Source of the DNA: Formosa sp. Hel3_A1_48
GTDB lineage: Bacteria; Bacteroidota; Bacteroidia; Flavobacteriales; Flavobacteriaceae
Direction of reading: 5' to 3'
Length of the DNA stretch: 64,000 nt
Assembly (NCBI RefSeq): GCF_001735715.1
Contig: NZ_CP017259.1
Coordinates: forward strand, 1,547,501 to 1,611,500
Under the pieces are notes generated by a model, which did not search any database, was not told the origin of the DNA, and saw only the letters and a program-made list of their open reading frames with translations. Of the stretch, positions 21,092 to 30,475 are shown piece by piece. A program made the translations under genes and the position numbers. How positions within the stretch are numbered: position 1 is the stretch's first letter; every line of letters starts with the position of its first letter.

Positions 21092-21808
21092 ATGAGATCA
21101 TTTGACACCATTTCAAAAAAAATTAGTGAAGCCCCAAGTGTTGACTTTGGAGATTTATTTAACGAATCTATTGCAGTATTCAAAAAAGTTTGGTTGCAAG
21201 GTTTCCTACTTCAATTGATTACAATTGCGTTGAGTTTACCGCTATTGTTTTTCAATTTTATCAACTTTTCAGATTTTTCTAACAATTCTGTACCGCTTCA
21301 ATTTGGAACAGAAGCGGTCTTTTATTACGGTCTTTCTATAGTCTTAGCTATTGTATCTTCTTTTTTGACTTTTGGATTTTTCAGAGTAATTCGACAAATG
21401 GATATAGGCGAAGATTTCAAAACATTAGACTTTTTCTATTTTTTTAACACCGAGAGAATAAAAAAAGCTCTTTTGGTGGTTTTAGCTAATGTTGCTGTTG
21501 TAATTTTGGCATTACTTCTTTGTGTATTTCCTGTTTTTTATGTTGTAATTCCTCTTATGTTTGTGACTCCAATTTTTGTTTACAATCCTGAGCTTTCAAT
21601 TTCTGAAGTGCTAAAATCATCTTTTGCCCTAGGCCATAAGAAATGGGGAATTACTTTTTTGATTAGCTTGCTAAATATCATAGCGCTCTATGTGCTAATT
21701 TTATTGACTTGTGGACTTGGTTCTTTATTTTTTGGTTGCTTTTTACAAATGCCAATTTATGTTTTGTACAAAAAAATAATTTCTTTTGACAATAGTCAAA
21801 CACAATGA
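21092..21808 (+). CDS. Multi-spanning membrane protein of unknown function
   Basis: 238 residues with a soluble N-terminal ~30 residues and about six hydrophobic segments. Repeating long Leu/Val/Ile stretches and paired Gly/Pro features resemble the DUF975/YciC-like group of bacterial membrane proteins, but no catalytic motif is seen. Monocistronic by position, divergent from miaB and 144 bp before topA. Confidence 0.6.
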   Translation: MRSFDTISKKISEAPSVDFGDLFNESIAVFKKVWLQGFLLQLITIALSLPLLFFNFINFSDFSNNSVPLQFGTEAVFYYGLSIVLAIVSSFLTFGFFRVIRQMDIGEDFKTLDFFYFFNTERIKKALLVVLANVAVVILALLLCVFPVFYVVIPLMFVTPIFVYNPELSISEVLKSSFALGHKKWGITFLISLLNIIALYVLILLTCGLGSLFFGCFLQMPIYVLYKKIISFDNSQTQ

Positions 21809-21924
21809 TAAAAAATTGATTATCAGATTATATCATCAATAATCCACTAGTCTAAAAGTGAGCAATTTTTGATTAAAAAAATAATTTTGGGAAAAAATTA
21901 AAAAACAAAATTGAAAAATTCGAC

Positions 21925-21932
21925 TACATTTG
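21925..21932 (+). promoter_or_regulatory. Candidate -7 box upstream of topA
   Basis: TACATTTG fits TAnnTTTG and lies 20 bp before the topA ATG. An upstream TTG at 21911-21913 is only 11 bp away, too close for a normal -33 box. Confidence 0.35.
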
Positions 21933-21952
21933 TTGCCTCAATAAAATGAATT

Positions 21953-24433
21953 ATGGCCAAAAACCTTGTGATTGTCGAGTCGCCTGCAAAGGCAAAAACG
22001 ATTGAGAAATTTCTTGGTAAAGAATTTAAAGTGGAGTCTAGTTTTGGACACATCGCCGATTTACCTTCCAAAGAATTGGGTGTAGATGTTGAAGGAGATT
22101 TCAAGCCTAAATATGAAGTTTCAAAAGACAAAAAACCGCTTGTTAAAAAGCTTAGAGAATTGGCAAAAAAGGCCGAAACTGTTTGGTTAGCTAGTGATGA
22201 GGACCGCGAGGGAGAAGCCATTGCTTGGCATTTGGCAGAGACCTTAAAATTGGACAAGGCCAAAACAAAACGCATTGTTTTTCATGAAATAACAAAGACA
22301 GCGATTCAAAAAGCTGTCCTGAACCCGCGCAGTATAGATTACGATTTAGTGGATGCTCAGCAAGCAAGACGTGTGTTGGACCGCATTGTAGGGTACGAAC
22401 TTTCACCCGTCTTATGGCGTAAAGTAAAAGGAGGTTTGTCTGCAGGTAGAGTTCAGTCTGTCTCTGTTCGATTGATTGTAGAAAGAGAACGCGAAATACA
22501 AGAATTTGAACCCTCGGCGAGCTTCAAAATTGATGCTTCTTTTACCACTGCCAAGGACCAACCTTTCAAAGCGCGCTTATCAAAACCATTCGATACGCTG
22601 CAAGACGCTAAAGCATTTTTGGAACTTAACAAAAATGCAGACTTTTCAGTATCAGCATTGGACAAAAAACCGGCTAAGAAATCTCCAGCACCCCCTTTTA
22701 CAACGTCAACCCTCCAGCAGGAAGCAGCTAGAAAATTATACTTTTCGGTTAGTAAGACAATGAATATGGCGCAACGCTTGTACGAAGCAGGTTTAATTAC
22801 ATACATGAGAACGGACAGTGTAAATCTATCACAAGACGCTCGAGATGCTGCAGCCAAAGAAATTATTTCTGCTTACGGAGAAAATTACAGTAAAACGCGC
22901 AACTTCAAAGGCAAATCCAAAGGGGCTCAGGAAGCTCATGAAGCCATAAGGCCAACGAATTTTTCAACACACTCTGTCAATTTAGAACGCGATCAAGCGC
23001 GTTTGTATGAGTTAATTTGGAAGCGTGCAATAGCATCTCAAATGAGCGAGGCACAACTGGAGCGTACCAATGTTAAAATTGCAACTTCAAACCACGACAA
23101 GCTGTTTACAGCCAATGGAGAGGTGATAAAATTTGATGGATTTTTAAAAGTCTATCTTGAAGGAACCGACGATGAGAACGCCGAACAAGAGGGAATGCTA
23201 CCAGCAATGGCACTTAACGAGCATTTGTCCAATAACTACATCATAGCTACTGAGCGATTTTCACGTCCTCCTTATCGTTTTACCGAAGCCTCTTTAGTAA
23301 AAAAACTTGAAGAACTTGGTATTGGTCGACCTTCTACTTATGCGCCTACGATTTCTACCATACAGAATCGTAATTATGTAGAAAAAGGAAGTATCGAAGG
23401 GCAACAAAGGCAATACCGTTTGCTTACACTGAAGGCGAACAATGTTGCGGAAGAAATATTATCAGAAAACTACGGCTCTGATAAGGGCAAGTTGGTGCCA
23501 ACGGATATTGGAATGATTGTTACTGATTTTTTAGTGAATCATTTTGAGGCCATTTTGGATTATAATTTCACCGCTAAGGTTGAAGCAGATTTCGATGATA
23601 TTGCCTCGGGCAAGGCAGATTGGACTAAAATGATGAAATCTTTTTACGGATCATTTCATACCCAAGTAGAAGATGTACGCGAAAACGCAAATCGTGAATC
23701 TGGAGAGCGAATTTTAGGGACAGATCCATCCACAGGCCGTCAACTCAGTGTTCGTTTAGGGAAGTTTGGTCCAATGGCGCAAATTGGAAAAGCTGATGAT
23801 GAGGAAAAACAGGTTTTTGCTAGCGTTCCACCAACCTTGCAATTGAGCTCCATAACATTTGAGCAAGCTCTAGATTTATTCAAACTCCCAAAAGATTTGG
23901 GTGTTTATGATGGTGAGGACGTATTGGTAAATAATGGTCGATTTGGCCCCTATGTCAAGCACGGTAAGAAATTTATTTCTCTTCCCAAAGGGGTTGATCC
24001 TTTGAGTGTAGAATTGGACGAGGCTGTTGAATTGATCAACGAAAAAGCTAAGGCTGACGCACCTATTTACGAATATGAAGGACTTCCAGTTCAGAAAGGT
24101 AAAGGCCGTTTCGGTCCTTTCATAAAGTGGAATAACATGTTTATTAACGTCAATAAAAAATATGATTGGGATAACTTATCCTCAGAAGATATTGAGACCT
24201 TGATTAAAGATAAAATTCAGAAAGAAATTGATAAAATCGTACACGATTGGGAAGACGAAGGTATTCGTGTGGAAAAAGCGCGTTGGGGGCGCCATAATAT
24301 AATAAAAGGTAAAACAAAAATTGAGCTTCCAAAATCTGTAGATGCTGCCAAACTTACTTTGGATGATGTTAAGGCTATTTTAGAAAAAAAGACGCCAAAA
24401 AAATCCGCAAAAAGCCGTAAAAAAAAGAAATAA
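21953..24433 (+). CDS. topA: DNA topoisomerase I
   Basis: 826 residues. TOPRIM domain at the start (VIVESPAKAKTIEKFLG, then SDEDREGEAIAWHL near residue 80), a type IA core with the active-site Tyr284 in ITYMRTDS, and C-terminal GRFGPYVKHGK-type repeats (about 650-770) ending in a Lys-rich tail. It relaxes negative supercoils. The C-terminal repeats replace the Cys4 zinc fingers of enterobacterial TopA, as usual in Bacteroidota. The next gene starts 3 bp after the stop, so they are co-transcribed. Confidence 0.97.
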   Translation: MAKNLVIVESPAKAKTIEKFLGKEFKVESSFGHIADLPSKELGVDVEGDFKPKYEVSKDKKPLVKKLRELAKKAETVWLASDEDREGEAIAWHLAETLKLDKAKTKRIVFHEITKTAIQKAVLNPRSIDYDLVDAQQARRVLDRIVGYELSPVLWRKVKGGLSAGRVQSVSVRLIVEREREIQEFEPSASFKIDASFTTAKDQPFKARLSKPFDTLQDAKAFLELNKNADFSVSALDKKPAKKSPAPPFTTSTLQQEAARKLYFSVSKTMNMAQRLYEAGLITYMRTDSVNLSQDARDAAAKEIISAYGENYSKTRNFKGKSKGAQEAHEAIRPTNFSTHSVNLERDQARLYELIWKRAIASQMSEAQLERTNVKIATSNHDKLFTANGEVIKFDGFLKVYLEGTDDENAEQEGMLPAMALNEHLSNNYIIATERFSRPPYRFTEASLVKKLEELGIGRPSTYAPTISTIQNRNYVEKGSIEGQQRQYRLLTLKANNVAEEILSENYGSDKGKLVPTDIGMIVTDFLVNHFEAILDYNFTAKVEADFDDIASGKADWTKMMKSFYGSFHTQVEDVRENANRESGERILGTDPSTGRQLSVRLGKFGPMAQIGKADDEEKQVFASVPPTLQLSSITFEQALDLFKLPKDLGVYDGEDVLVNNGRFGPYVKHGKKFISLPKGVDPLSVELDEAVELINEKAKADAPIYEYEGLPVQKGKGRFGPFIKWNNMFINVNKKYDWDNLSSEDIETLIKDKIQKEIDKIVHDWEDEGIRVEKARWGRHNIIKGKTKIELPKSVDAAKLTLDDVKAILEKKTPKKSAKSRKKKK

Positions 24434-24436
24434 TAA

Positions 24437-25594
24437 ATGGACTTTAATACGCTTTCTCCAATTTCAGATCGTTTGGTTGAGTCTATTGAATTGTCTCATT
24501 TCCAGTCTTTGGGGAGAAAAATAATTCTTCATACCAAACAATCTACACCAAGTCTTGATGGGGTAAGCATTGCTATTTTTGGTGTTTTAGAAACACGAAA
24601 CTCAGTAGACCACATTGGTCAGTCCTTTGAATTATCTGAAGTGCGAAAATCCTTTTATTCGTTATTTCCAGGAAATTGGAATACATCAATAGCAGATCTT
24701 GGTGATATAAAAAATGGAGCTTCAGTTGAAGATACTTATTTCGCGGTAACAGAACTTATCAAAACGCTATTGGAAAACAAGATTATACCAGTAGTAATCG
24801 GAGGAAGTCAAGATCTTACTTATGCAAATTATCGTGCTTACGACACTGTTAAGCCTATGATTAATATTGTAAACGTTGATAAAAGCTTTGATTTAGGGGA
24901 TTCCTCTAAACCGATAACCAATTCAAGCTACATAGGTAAAGTTATTCTCGAAAAACCTTATAACTTGTTTAATTATACCGCTCTTGGGTATCAAACTTAT
25001 TTTAACGCTCAAGAAGAAATAGACTTAATGGAAAAGCTGTATTTTGAATATTATCGTTTAGGGGATGTCAATAAAAATATTAAAACTGCTGAGCCTGTAC
25101 TTCGGGATGCTGATTTGGTGACAGTTGATTTAAAGTCTGTCAAATCATCAGAAGTAAGTATTAAACAAAAATATTCGCCTAATGGCTTTGATGGAAAAGA
25201 AATTTGCGCCATATCTCGATACGCTGGTATAAGCAATCGCGTTAGCTCTTTTGGAATATACGAATATAACCCATCTGCTGACGATGAATCCAGCTCTATG
25301 CTTATTTCTCAGATGTTGTGGTATTTCATTGAAGGCTTTAATTGCCGTGTCCAAGACGATAATTTTGAAAGTACGAAGGATTTTAATAAATACACTGTTC
25401 TAGTTGAAGGTCAGGAATTGGTGTTTTTCAAGAGTTTAAAAACTGGGCGCTGGTGGATTCAAACCCCATTTTTGTCTTTTTCCAATACTAAAAATAAAAA
25501 ATACTCGTTATTAGCCTGTATGCATGAAGATTACGAGCAAGCAATCAAAGGAAATATTCCTGAGCGCTGGTATAAAGCATGCAAAAAGCTGTAA
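24437..25594 (+). CDS. Arginase/formimidoylglutamase-fold protein, probably inactive
   Basis: 385 residues matching the ureohydrolase fold; homologs are usually annotated formimidoylglutamase. The signature metal-ligand motifs of active members are not kept: the expected GGDHS is GGSQDLT (near residue 122), DAHxD is replaced by NVDKSFDLGDS (near 148), and the later DxD motif reads VDLKSV (near 226). Without these Asp/His ligands a di-manganese centre is unlikely. In flavobacteria this gene is conserved between topA and gldK, so a structural or regulatory role linked to gliding is possible. It is read as inactive from sequence only. Confidence 0.8.
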   Translation: MDFNTLSPISDRLVESIELSHFQSLGRKIILHTKQSTPSLDGVSIAIFGVLETRNSVDHIGQSFELSEVRKSFYSLFPGNWNTSIADLGDIKNGASVEDTYFAVTELIKTLLENKIIPVVIGGSQDLTYANYRAYDTVKPMINIVNVDKSFDLGDSSKPITNSSYIGKVILEKPYNLFNYTALGYQTYFNAQEEIDLMEKLYFEYYRLGDVNKNIKTAEPVLRDADLVTVDLKSVKSSEVSIKQKYSPNGFDGKEICAISRYAGISNRVSSFGIYEYNPSADDESSSMLISQMLWYFIEGFNCRVQDDNFESTKDFNKYTVLVEGQELVFFKSLKTGRWWIQTPFLSFSNTKNKKYSLLACMHEDYEQAIKGNIPERWYKACKKL

Positions 25595-25715
25595 GAAAAA
25601 GAAATAGTTTAAGGTTTTATTAAGATTATTCAGCTAAAAAAAGTTGTAAATCTGAAAATATATAGATAAGTTTACGAACTTTAAAATACAGAGGAAGACC
25701 TCTACAGACATACTT

Positions 25716-27068
25716 ATGAAAAAAATCACATATTTAATATTGGTATTAGTTATCATGAGCAGCTGCGGTTCCAAAGACAAAGGCGAACTTGTTGGCGTTA
25801 AAGGTAAGCGTTGGCATCCAGAGAAGCCCTACGGAATGAGTCTCATCCCCGGTGGTGCTTTTGTAATGGGTAAATCAGATGATGATATTGTAGATTTGCA
25901 AGATGCACCTACGAAAACTGTTACGGTCCGTTCTTTTTACATGGATGAAACTGAAATTACAAACAGTGAATACCGCCAGTTTGTACATTGGGTAAGAGAT
26001 TCTATACTACGAGAAAAACTTGCCGAAATGGCGGATTTAGAAGGTAAAGGCCCTGATGATGAAGGTATTGGTGAGTATGCTTACCTCGATGCTGGAGATC
26101 CTGAGGATTTGACCCCTTACCAGCGCTATATGCTCGACACCTATGGCGATGAACAACGAAAAATAAACAATGATGTCGATCTTATTTTTGACACTGAAGA
26201 CTATCCCGACGAACTTTATGCTGAAGTCATGGATGGGATGTACTTACCACCTGATGAGTGGTACAATGGCCAACGGACTTGGGATGTAGAGCAATTTGAA
26301 TTTGAGTACACTTACATGGATATTGAAGAAGCTGCTAAATATAAAGGTTTATTGAAGCGAAGTGATTTTATTGAAAAATACCCTGTAAAAGTTTATCCAG
26401 ATACAACTGTTTGGATCCGCGACTTTGAATATGCCTATAACGTGCCCATGCACAATGATTATTTTTGGCATGAGGCTTATGGAGATTATCCCGTTGTAGG
26501 GATTACTTGGGAGCAAGCCGATGCCTTTTGTCAATGGCGCTCGTTGTACAAAAACGGTTACCAAAAGTCCAAAGGAAAACCAAATGTAAATATGTTTCGT
26601 TTACCCTCTGAAGCAGAATGGGAATATGCTGCAAGAGGAGGCTTACGCGGAGCTGCTTTTCCATGGGGAGGCCCTTATGCAAAAAATGACAGAGGCTGTT
26701 TCCTAGCAAATTTCAAACCATTAAGAGGAAATTACGCAGCAGATCAAGCGCTTTACACGGTAGAGGCGGATGCCTATGAGCCCAACGATTATAATTTATG
26801 GAATATGGCAGGGAATGTTTCGGAATGGGTTAATTCTTCCTATGATGCCTCTTCATATGAATATACCGCATCATTTAATCCGAATGTAAACAATAAAGAA
26901 AACCCGCGCAAAGTCGTTCGTGGGGGATCATGGAAAGATGTAGCTTATTATTTACAAGTCAGTACAAGAGACTATGAGCATGCCGATTCGGCTAGAAGTT
27001 TTATAGGATTTCGCACAGTACAAGACTACTTGGGGACAGATGCTACCGCAAATGATGCAACAAACTAA
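25716..27068 (+). CDS. gldK: T9SS/gliding motility lipoprotein GldK
   Basis: 450 residues with a lipoprotein signal (lipobox SSC, Cys at about 17) and a formylglycine-generating-enzyme/SUMF1-like fold: SLIPGGAFVMGKS near residue 45, DETEITNSEYRQF, FRLPSEAEWEYAARGG near 300, and NVSEWV, RGGSWKD near the end. In T9SS, GldK/PorK makes the periplasmic/outer-membrane ring with GldN. First gene of gldKLMN, in the standard order. Confidence 0.96.
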   Translation: MKKITYLILVLVIMSSCGSKDKGELVGVKGKRWHPEKPYGMSLIPGGAFVMGKSDDDIVDLQDAPTKTVTVRSFYMDETEITNSEYRQFVHWVRDSILREKLAEMADLEGKGPDDEGIGEYAYLDAGDPEDLTPYQRYMLDTYGDEQRKINNDVDLIFDTEDYPDELYAEVMDGMYLPPDEWYNGQRTWDVEQFEFEYTYMDIEEAAKYKGLLKRSDFIEKYPVKVYPDTTVWIRDFEYAYNVPMHNDYFWHEAYGDYPVVGITWEQADAFCQWRSLYKNGYQKSKGKPNVNMFRLPSEAEWEYAARGGLRGAAFPWGGPYAKNDRGCFLANFKPLRGNYAADQALYTVEADAYEPNDYNLWNMAGNVSEWVNSSYDASSYEYTASFNPNVNNKENPRKVVRGGSWKDVAYYLQVSTRDYEHADSARSFIGFRTVQDYLGTDATANDATN

Positions 27069-27115
27069 CAACTTTTTAAAAAAACTAATTTAACTCTAAT
27101 TAAAAAAATATAACT

Positions 27116-27733
27116 ATGGCACAAGAAGGTAAAATCACAATCACCAATATGGTCTACGGACTAGGAGCTGCAATTGTAATTGTAGGTGCACTTTTTAAAA
27201 TTCAACATTGGCCTTATGGTTCTGAAATACTAACTCTTGGGATGATCGTTGAAGCTGCAGTATTTACATACTCAGCTTTTGAACGTCAAAAAGGAGATCT
27301 AGATTGGTCTTTAGTATATCCTGAACTTACTGGAGGCAGCTCTTCTGCAAAAGCAGGAAAAAAAGAATCACCAGAGGGGATTTTAACTAAAAAATTAGAC
27401 GCATTACTCAAAGAAGCTCAAATAGATGGTGCACTCGTCAAAAGTCTTGGCGAAAACATCAAAAACTTAAACGCTACTGCCTCCTCCATGGATGGGTCTG
27501 CTGGGGCAACCAACCGTTACAACGAAGAAATGACCAAGGCAACTGCTCAAATGGAGTCTATAAACAATCTTTATAAAGCACAGTTGGAAAGTGCCAACAA
27601 ACAAGCCGAGATCAATGCGGAATCAATTGAAAATGCAATTAAGTTGAAAGAGCAAATGGAATCATTGTCTTCAAACTTATCTTCTCTAAATGGAGTGTAT
27701 GGTGGTATGCTTTCTGCAATGAATAATAAATAA
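27116..27733 (+). CDS. gldL: T9SS/gliding motility motor protein GldL
   Basis: 205 residues. Two transmembrane helices near the N-terminus (about 12-30 and 38-57) with FKIQHWPYGSEILTLGMIVEA, the GldL signature containing the membrane Glu of the second helix, then a long coiled coil. With GldM it forms the proton-driven inner-membrane motor of the T9SS and gliding. It follows gldK by 47 bp. Confidence 0.96.
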   Translation: MAQEGKITITNMVYGLGAAIVIVGALFKIQHWPYGSEILTLGMIVEAAVFTYSAFERQKGDLDWSLVYPELTGGSSSAKAGKKESPEGILTKKLDALLKEAQIDGALVKSLGENIKNLNATASSMDGSAGATNRYNEEMTKATAQMESINNLYKAQLESANKQAEINAESIENAIKLKEQMESLSSNLSSLNGVYGGMLSAMNNK

Positions 27734-27780
27734 TTAGTTTCACAGAGCTATTATATAAATAACCAAAAAAACTAATTATT

Positions 27781-29352
27781 ATGGCAGGAGGAAAAGTATC
27801 TGCAAGACAGAAAATGATAAACTTGATGTATTTGGTCTTCATCGCGATGATGGCCATGAATATGTCCAAAGAAGTACTTTCTGCGTTTGGCCTCATGGAA
27901 GCAAAATTTGCTGAGTCTAATGTGACAACATCAGAAACCAACGAAGCACTTCTCTCAGATTTGATTACCAAAGGGGATGAGAAACCTGAGGAATTTGCAG
28001 TTGCAGCCAACAAAGCACAGCAAATCAATATCATATCGGATGAATTCTACAGATATATTGAAACATTAAAAGTTGATCTTCTAAAAAATGGAGGATATTC
28101 TATAGTACCAGAAACAGGGAAGTTGCCTTTTGAGTCTATGGATAAGACAGACATTTTAGACGAAATGTGGTTTACTGGAGATCGATTGACAAAAGCAGGT
28201 GCAGCAGTATTGGCAAAAATTGAACAATATAAGGCAGATGTTAAAGAAGTTTTAGGGTCTGATGTTAAATACAAAAAAGCCGTTGAACGATTTGACAGAA
28301 GATTCAGTACTTCTGAAGTTACTAATAAAGACGGAAAAAAAATCGATTGGTTGGATTATAATTACAAAGGATTCCCAGCGATTGCTTCTTACACAAAGTT
28401 AACAGCCATGCAAAATGATGTTAAAGTCACAGAAGCCAGTATGTTCAACCTCTTTTTAGGGAATACTCTTACTGAAGCTGTTTCACTGAAAAACTATCAA
28501 GCCATCGTTCTAGCTGACAAATCTGCATTTTTTGCAGGAGAAAAGTTTCAAGGGAAAGTAGTTTTAGGGAAATATGCCAATGTAACGCCTACTAAATTGG
28601 TTGTTCAAGGTCAAGAAATTAATGTTGCTAGTGCAATTGATTCTACAGGTGCAGCAACTCTTGACTTCAATGTTGGTAATATTGGAGAAAAATCTATTGA
28701 TGGACAATTTACTTTTCTTGAAGATGGTAAGCCATTAGAAATTCCAATTGTAGGGAATTATGTCGTAGTACCACGCCCAAAAGAAGCTTCTGTTGCAGCG
28801 GATAAAATGAATGTGCTTTACCGAGGTTTAGAAAACCCCATGACGATTTCATTTGCTGGTGTTTCTGATAATAAAGTTTCTGTTTCTGCACCTGGATTGC
28901 GAAAAGCTGGAGGACAGGGTAAATACTTTATCAACCCACCCGCTGGAAGTAATAACCTAATCGTCAGCGTTACAGCAACACTTGATGATGGTAAAAAAGA
29001 GGTTTCAAAAAAATCTTTTAGAATCAAGAATATTCCTAGTCCAGAAGGAAAAATTGCCGGTAAGAGTGGATCAATTAAACTAAATAAGCGTGATGTTACT
29101 ACTTCGCGTGTACTAGCAGACTTTGGAGATTTCGTTTACGATTTAGAACCAACAGTTTCTGCATTTGATTTAACTGTTTTGGGAGAAACTATTACTGTTT
29201 CTGGAAATAGAATGAACCAAATCGCAAAAGATTTGATAAATAATTCACCTAGACGTTCTATGGTAATTATTGACAATATTAAGGTCAGAGTTAAAGGGGT
29301 AAATGTTCCCATAAAACCTGCATCTGCAATAACTATAAAATTAACAAATTAA
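27781..29352 (+). CDS. gldM: T9SS/gliding motility motor shaft protein GldM
   Basis: 523 residues: one N-terminal transmembrane helix (about 17-35, KMINLMYLVFIAMMAMNMSKEVL in part) and a long periplasmic region of stacked domains ending in the conserved C-terminal beta domain. GldM is the shaft that reaches from the GldL motor to the GldKN ring. Follows gldL by 47 bp and precedes gldN by 4 bp. Confidence 0.96.
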   Translation: MAGGKVSARQKMINLMYLVFIAMMAMNMSKEVLSAFGLMEAKFAESNVTTSETNEALLSDLITKGDEKPEEFAVAANKAQQINIISDEFYRYIETLKVDLLKNGGYSIVPETGKLPFESMDKTDILDEMWFTGDRLTKAGAAVLAKIEQYKADVKEVLGSDVKYKKAVERFDRRFSTSEVTNKDGKKIDWLDYNYKGFPAIASYTKLTAMQNDVKVTEASMFNLFLGNTLTEAVSLKNYQAIVLADKSAFFAGEKFQGKVVLGKYANVTPTKLVVQGQEINVASAIDSTGAATLDFNVGNIGEKSIDGQFTFLEDGKPLEIPIVGNYVVVPRPKEASVAADKMNVLYRGLENPMTISFAGVSDNKVSVSAPGLRKAGGQGKYFINPPAGSNNLIVSVTATLDDGKKEVSKKSFRIKNIPSPEGKIAGKSGSIKLNKRDVTTSRVLADFGDFVYDLEPTVSAFDLTVLGETITVSGNRMNQIAKDLINNSPRRSMVIIDNIKVRVKGVNVPIKPASAITIKLTN

Positions 29353-29356
29353 TATT

Positions 29357-30409
29357 ATGAATCGTTTACCCCTGTTCATTTTCTTTTTACCACTCTTGGT
29401 GTTTAGTCAGGCCAATATTCTTAATGCAAAATCGCCAGACGAAATTGGGATAGCCAATGCCTTTGATGAGGTTGACTCTGATGAATCACCGCTTGCATAT
29501 GGATATATCAGCGACAAAGATGTTTTGTTCTCGAAAACTATATGGGAAGAGATCAATCTTGATGAGCGTGTCAATTTCCCTATGTATTATCCGATTGATA
29601 CTTTGGTTGTAGGAAATGAACGAAGACCACTTATTCATTTCCTTTTAAAATCAGCTTTAGAAGGCGACTTTCCTGTGTACAAAAAGGATAATTTTAAAGA
29701 AATCTTATCACTTGAAGACCTGAATAGAAAGCGGACATACAGAAAAATTCGACCAGGTGATTCAGACGACAATATTGGTTTGGAACGAATTACTAATGAA
29801 GCTGGGACTAAAGAACAATTTTTGATACTTAAAGGGGTAGATGTTGGAGAGTACGCCAATATTGATGAATCTTTGTTAAATGATGACGAATACAACGAAT
29901 ACGAATCCAAAATGGAAGAACTGATTTTTGATAATAATCTTCTTTCTGAGGAAGAATATTCAGAAGAAATATTTGGGTATGCCGATGTTGTAAAGTACAG
30001 AATTAAAGGTGTTTGGTATTTTGATAAGCGACAATCTGATCTGCGTTACCGTCCAATTGCTATAGCACCTATAGTTATTACTCCACGTTCTAAGGCAAAT
30101 ATGAAGGAATTCAACGACCCAAATATGAAGCCAGAATACGTCGAATTATTTTGGATTTTTTATCCGGATGCCCGGACTTACTTGCACAAAGCAATGGCTT
30201 TCAATGATAAAAACACGTCAAAACCCATTACTTTTGATCATTTAATAAACTCAAGACGCTTCTCAGCTTACATTTACAAAGAAGATAACGTTTATGAAGA
30301 TCGAGACATCAATGATTACATTTCTGAAAATGCACTGATGCAACTTCTAGAATCGCAGCGGATCAAAGAAAAAATCAGAAACTTGGAACAAGATATGTGG
30401 AGTTATTAA
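29357..30409 (+). CDS. gldN: T9SS/gliding motility protein GldN
   Basis: 350 residues, larger than average for GldN (about 280-340). Signal peptide ends near FSQANI. The body contains the GldN motifs VYKKDNF, then YRIKGVWYFDKRQSDLRYR and ELFWIFYPDARTYL. It partners with GldK in the T9SS ring and is required for secretion. Four bp after gldM. The gene ends 23 bp before a terminator hairpin. Confidence 0.95.
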   Translation: MNRLPLFIFFLPLLVFSQANILNAKSPDEIGIANAFDEVDSDESPLAYGYISDKDVLFSKTIWEEINLDERVNFPMYYPIDTLVVGNERRPLIHFLLKSALEGDFPVYKKDNFKEILSLEDLNRKRTYRKIRPGDSDDNIGLERITNEAGTKEQFLILKGVDVGEYANIDESLLNDDEYNEYESKMEELIFDNNLLSEEEYSEEIFGYADVVKYRIKGVWYFDKRQSDLRYRPIAIAPIVITPRSKANMKEFNDPNMKPEYVELFWIFYPDARTYLHKAMAFNDKNTSKPITFDHLINSRRFSAYIYKEDNVYEDRDINDYISENALMQLLESQRIKEKIRNLEQDMWSY

Positions 30410-30431
30410 GGCTCTTCAAAAATCAAATTAC

Positions 30432-30460
30432 AACGCTTTCCAAATTGGGGAGCGTTTTTT
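30432..30460 (+). terminator. Terminator after gldN
   Basis: Stem AACGCTTTCC / GGGGAGCGTT (two G-T pairs), 5-base loop, then six T. It closes the gldKLMN unit. Confidence 0.8.
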
Positions 30461-30475
30461 ATTTACTTTTATGCT

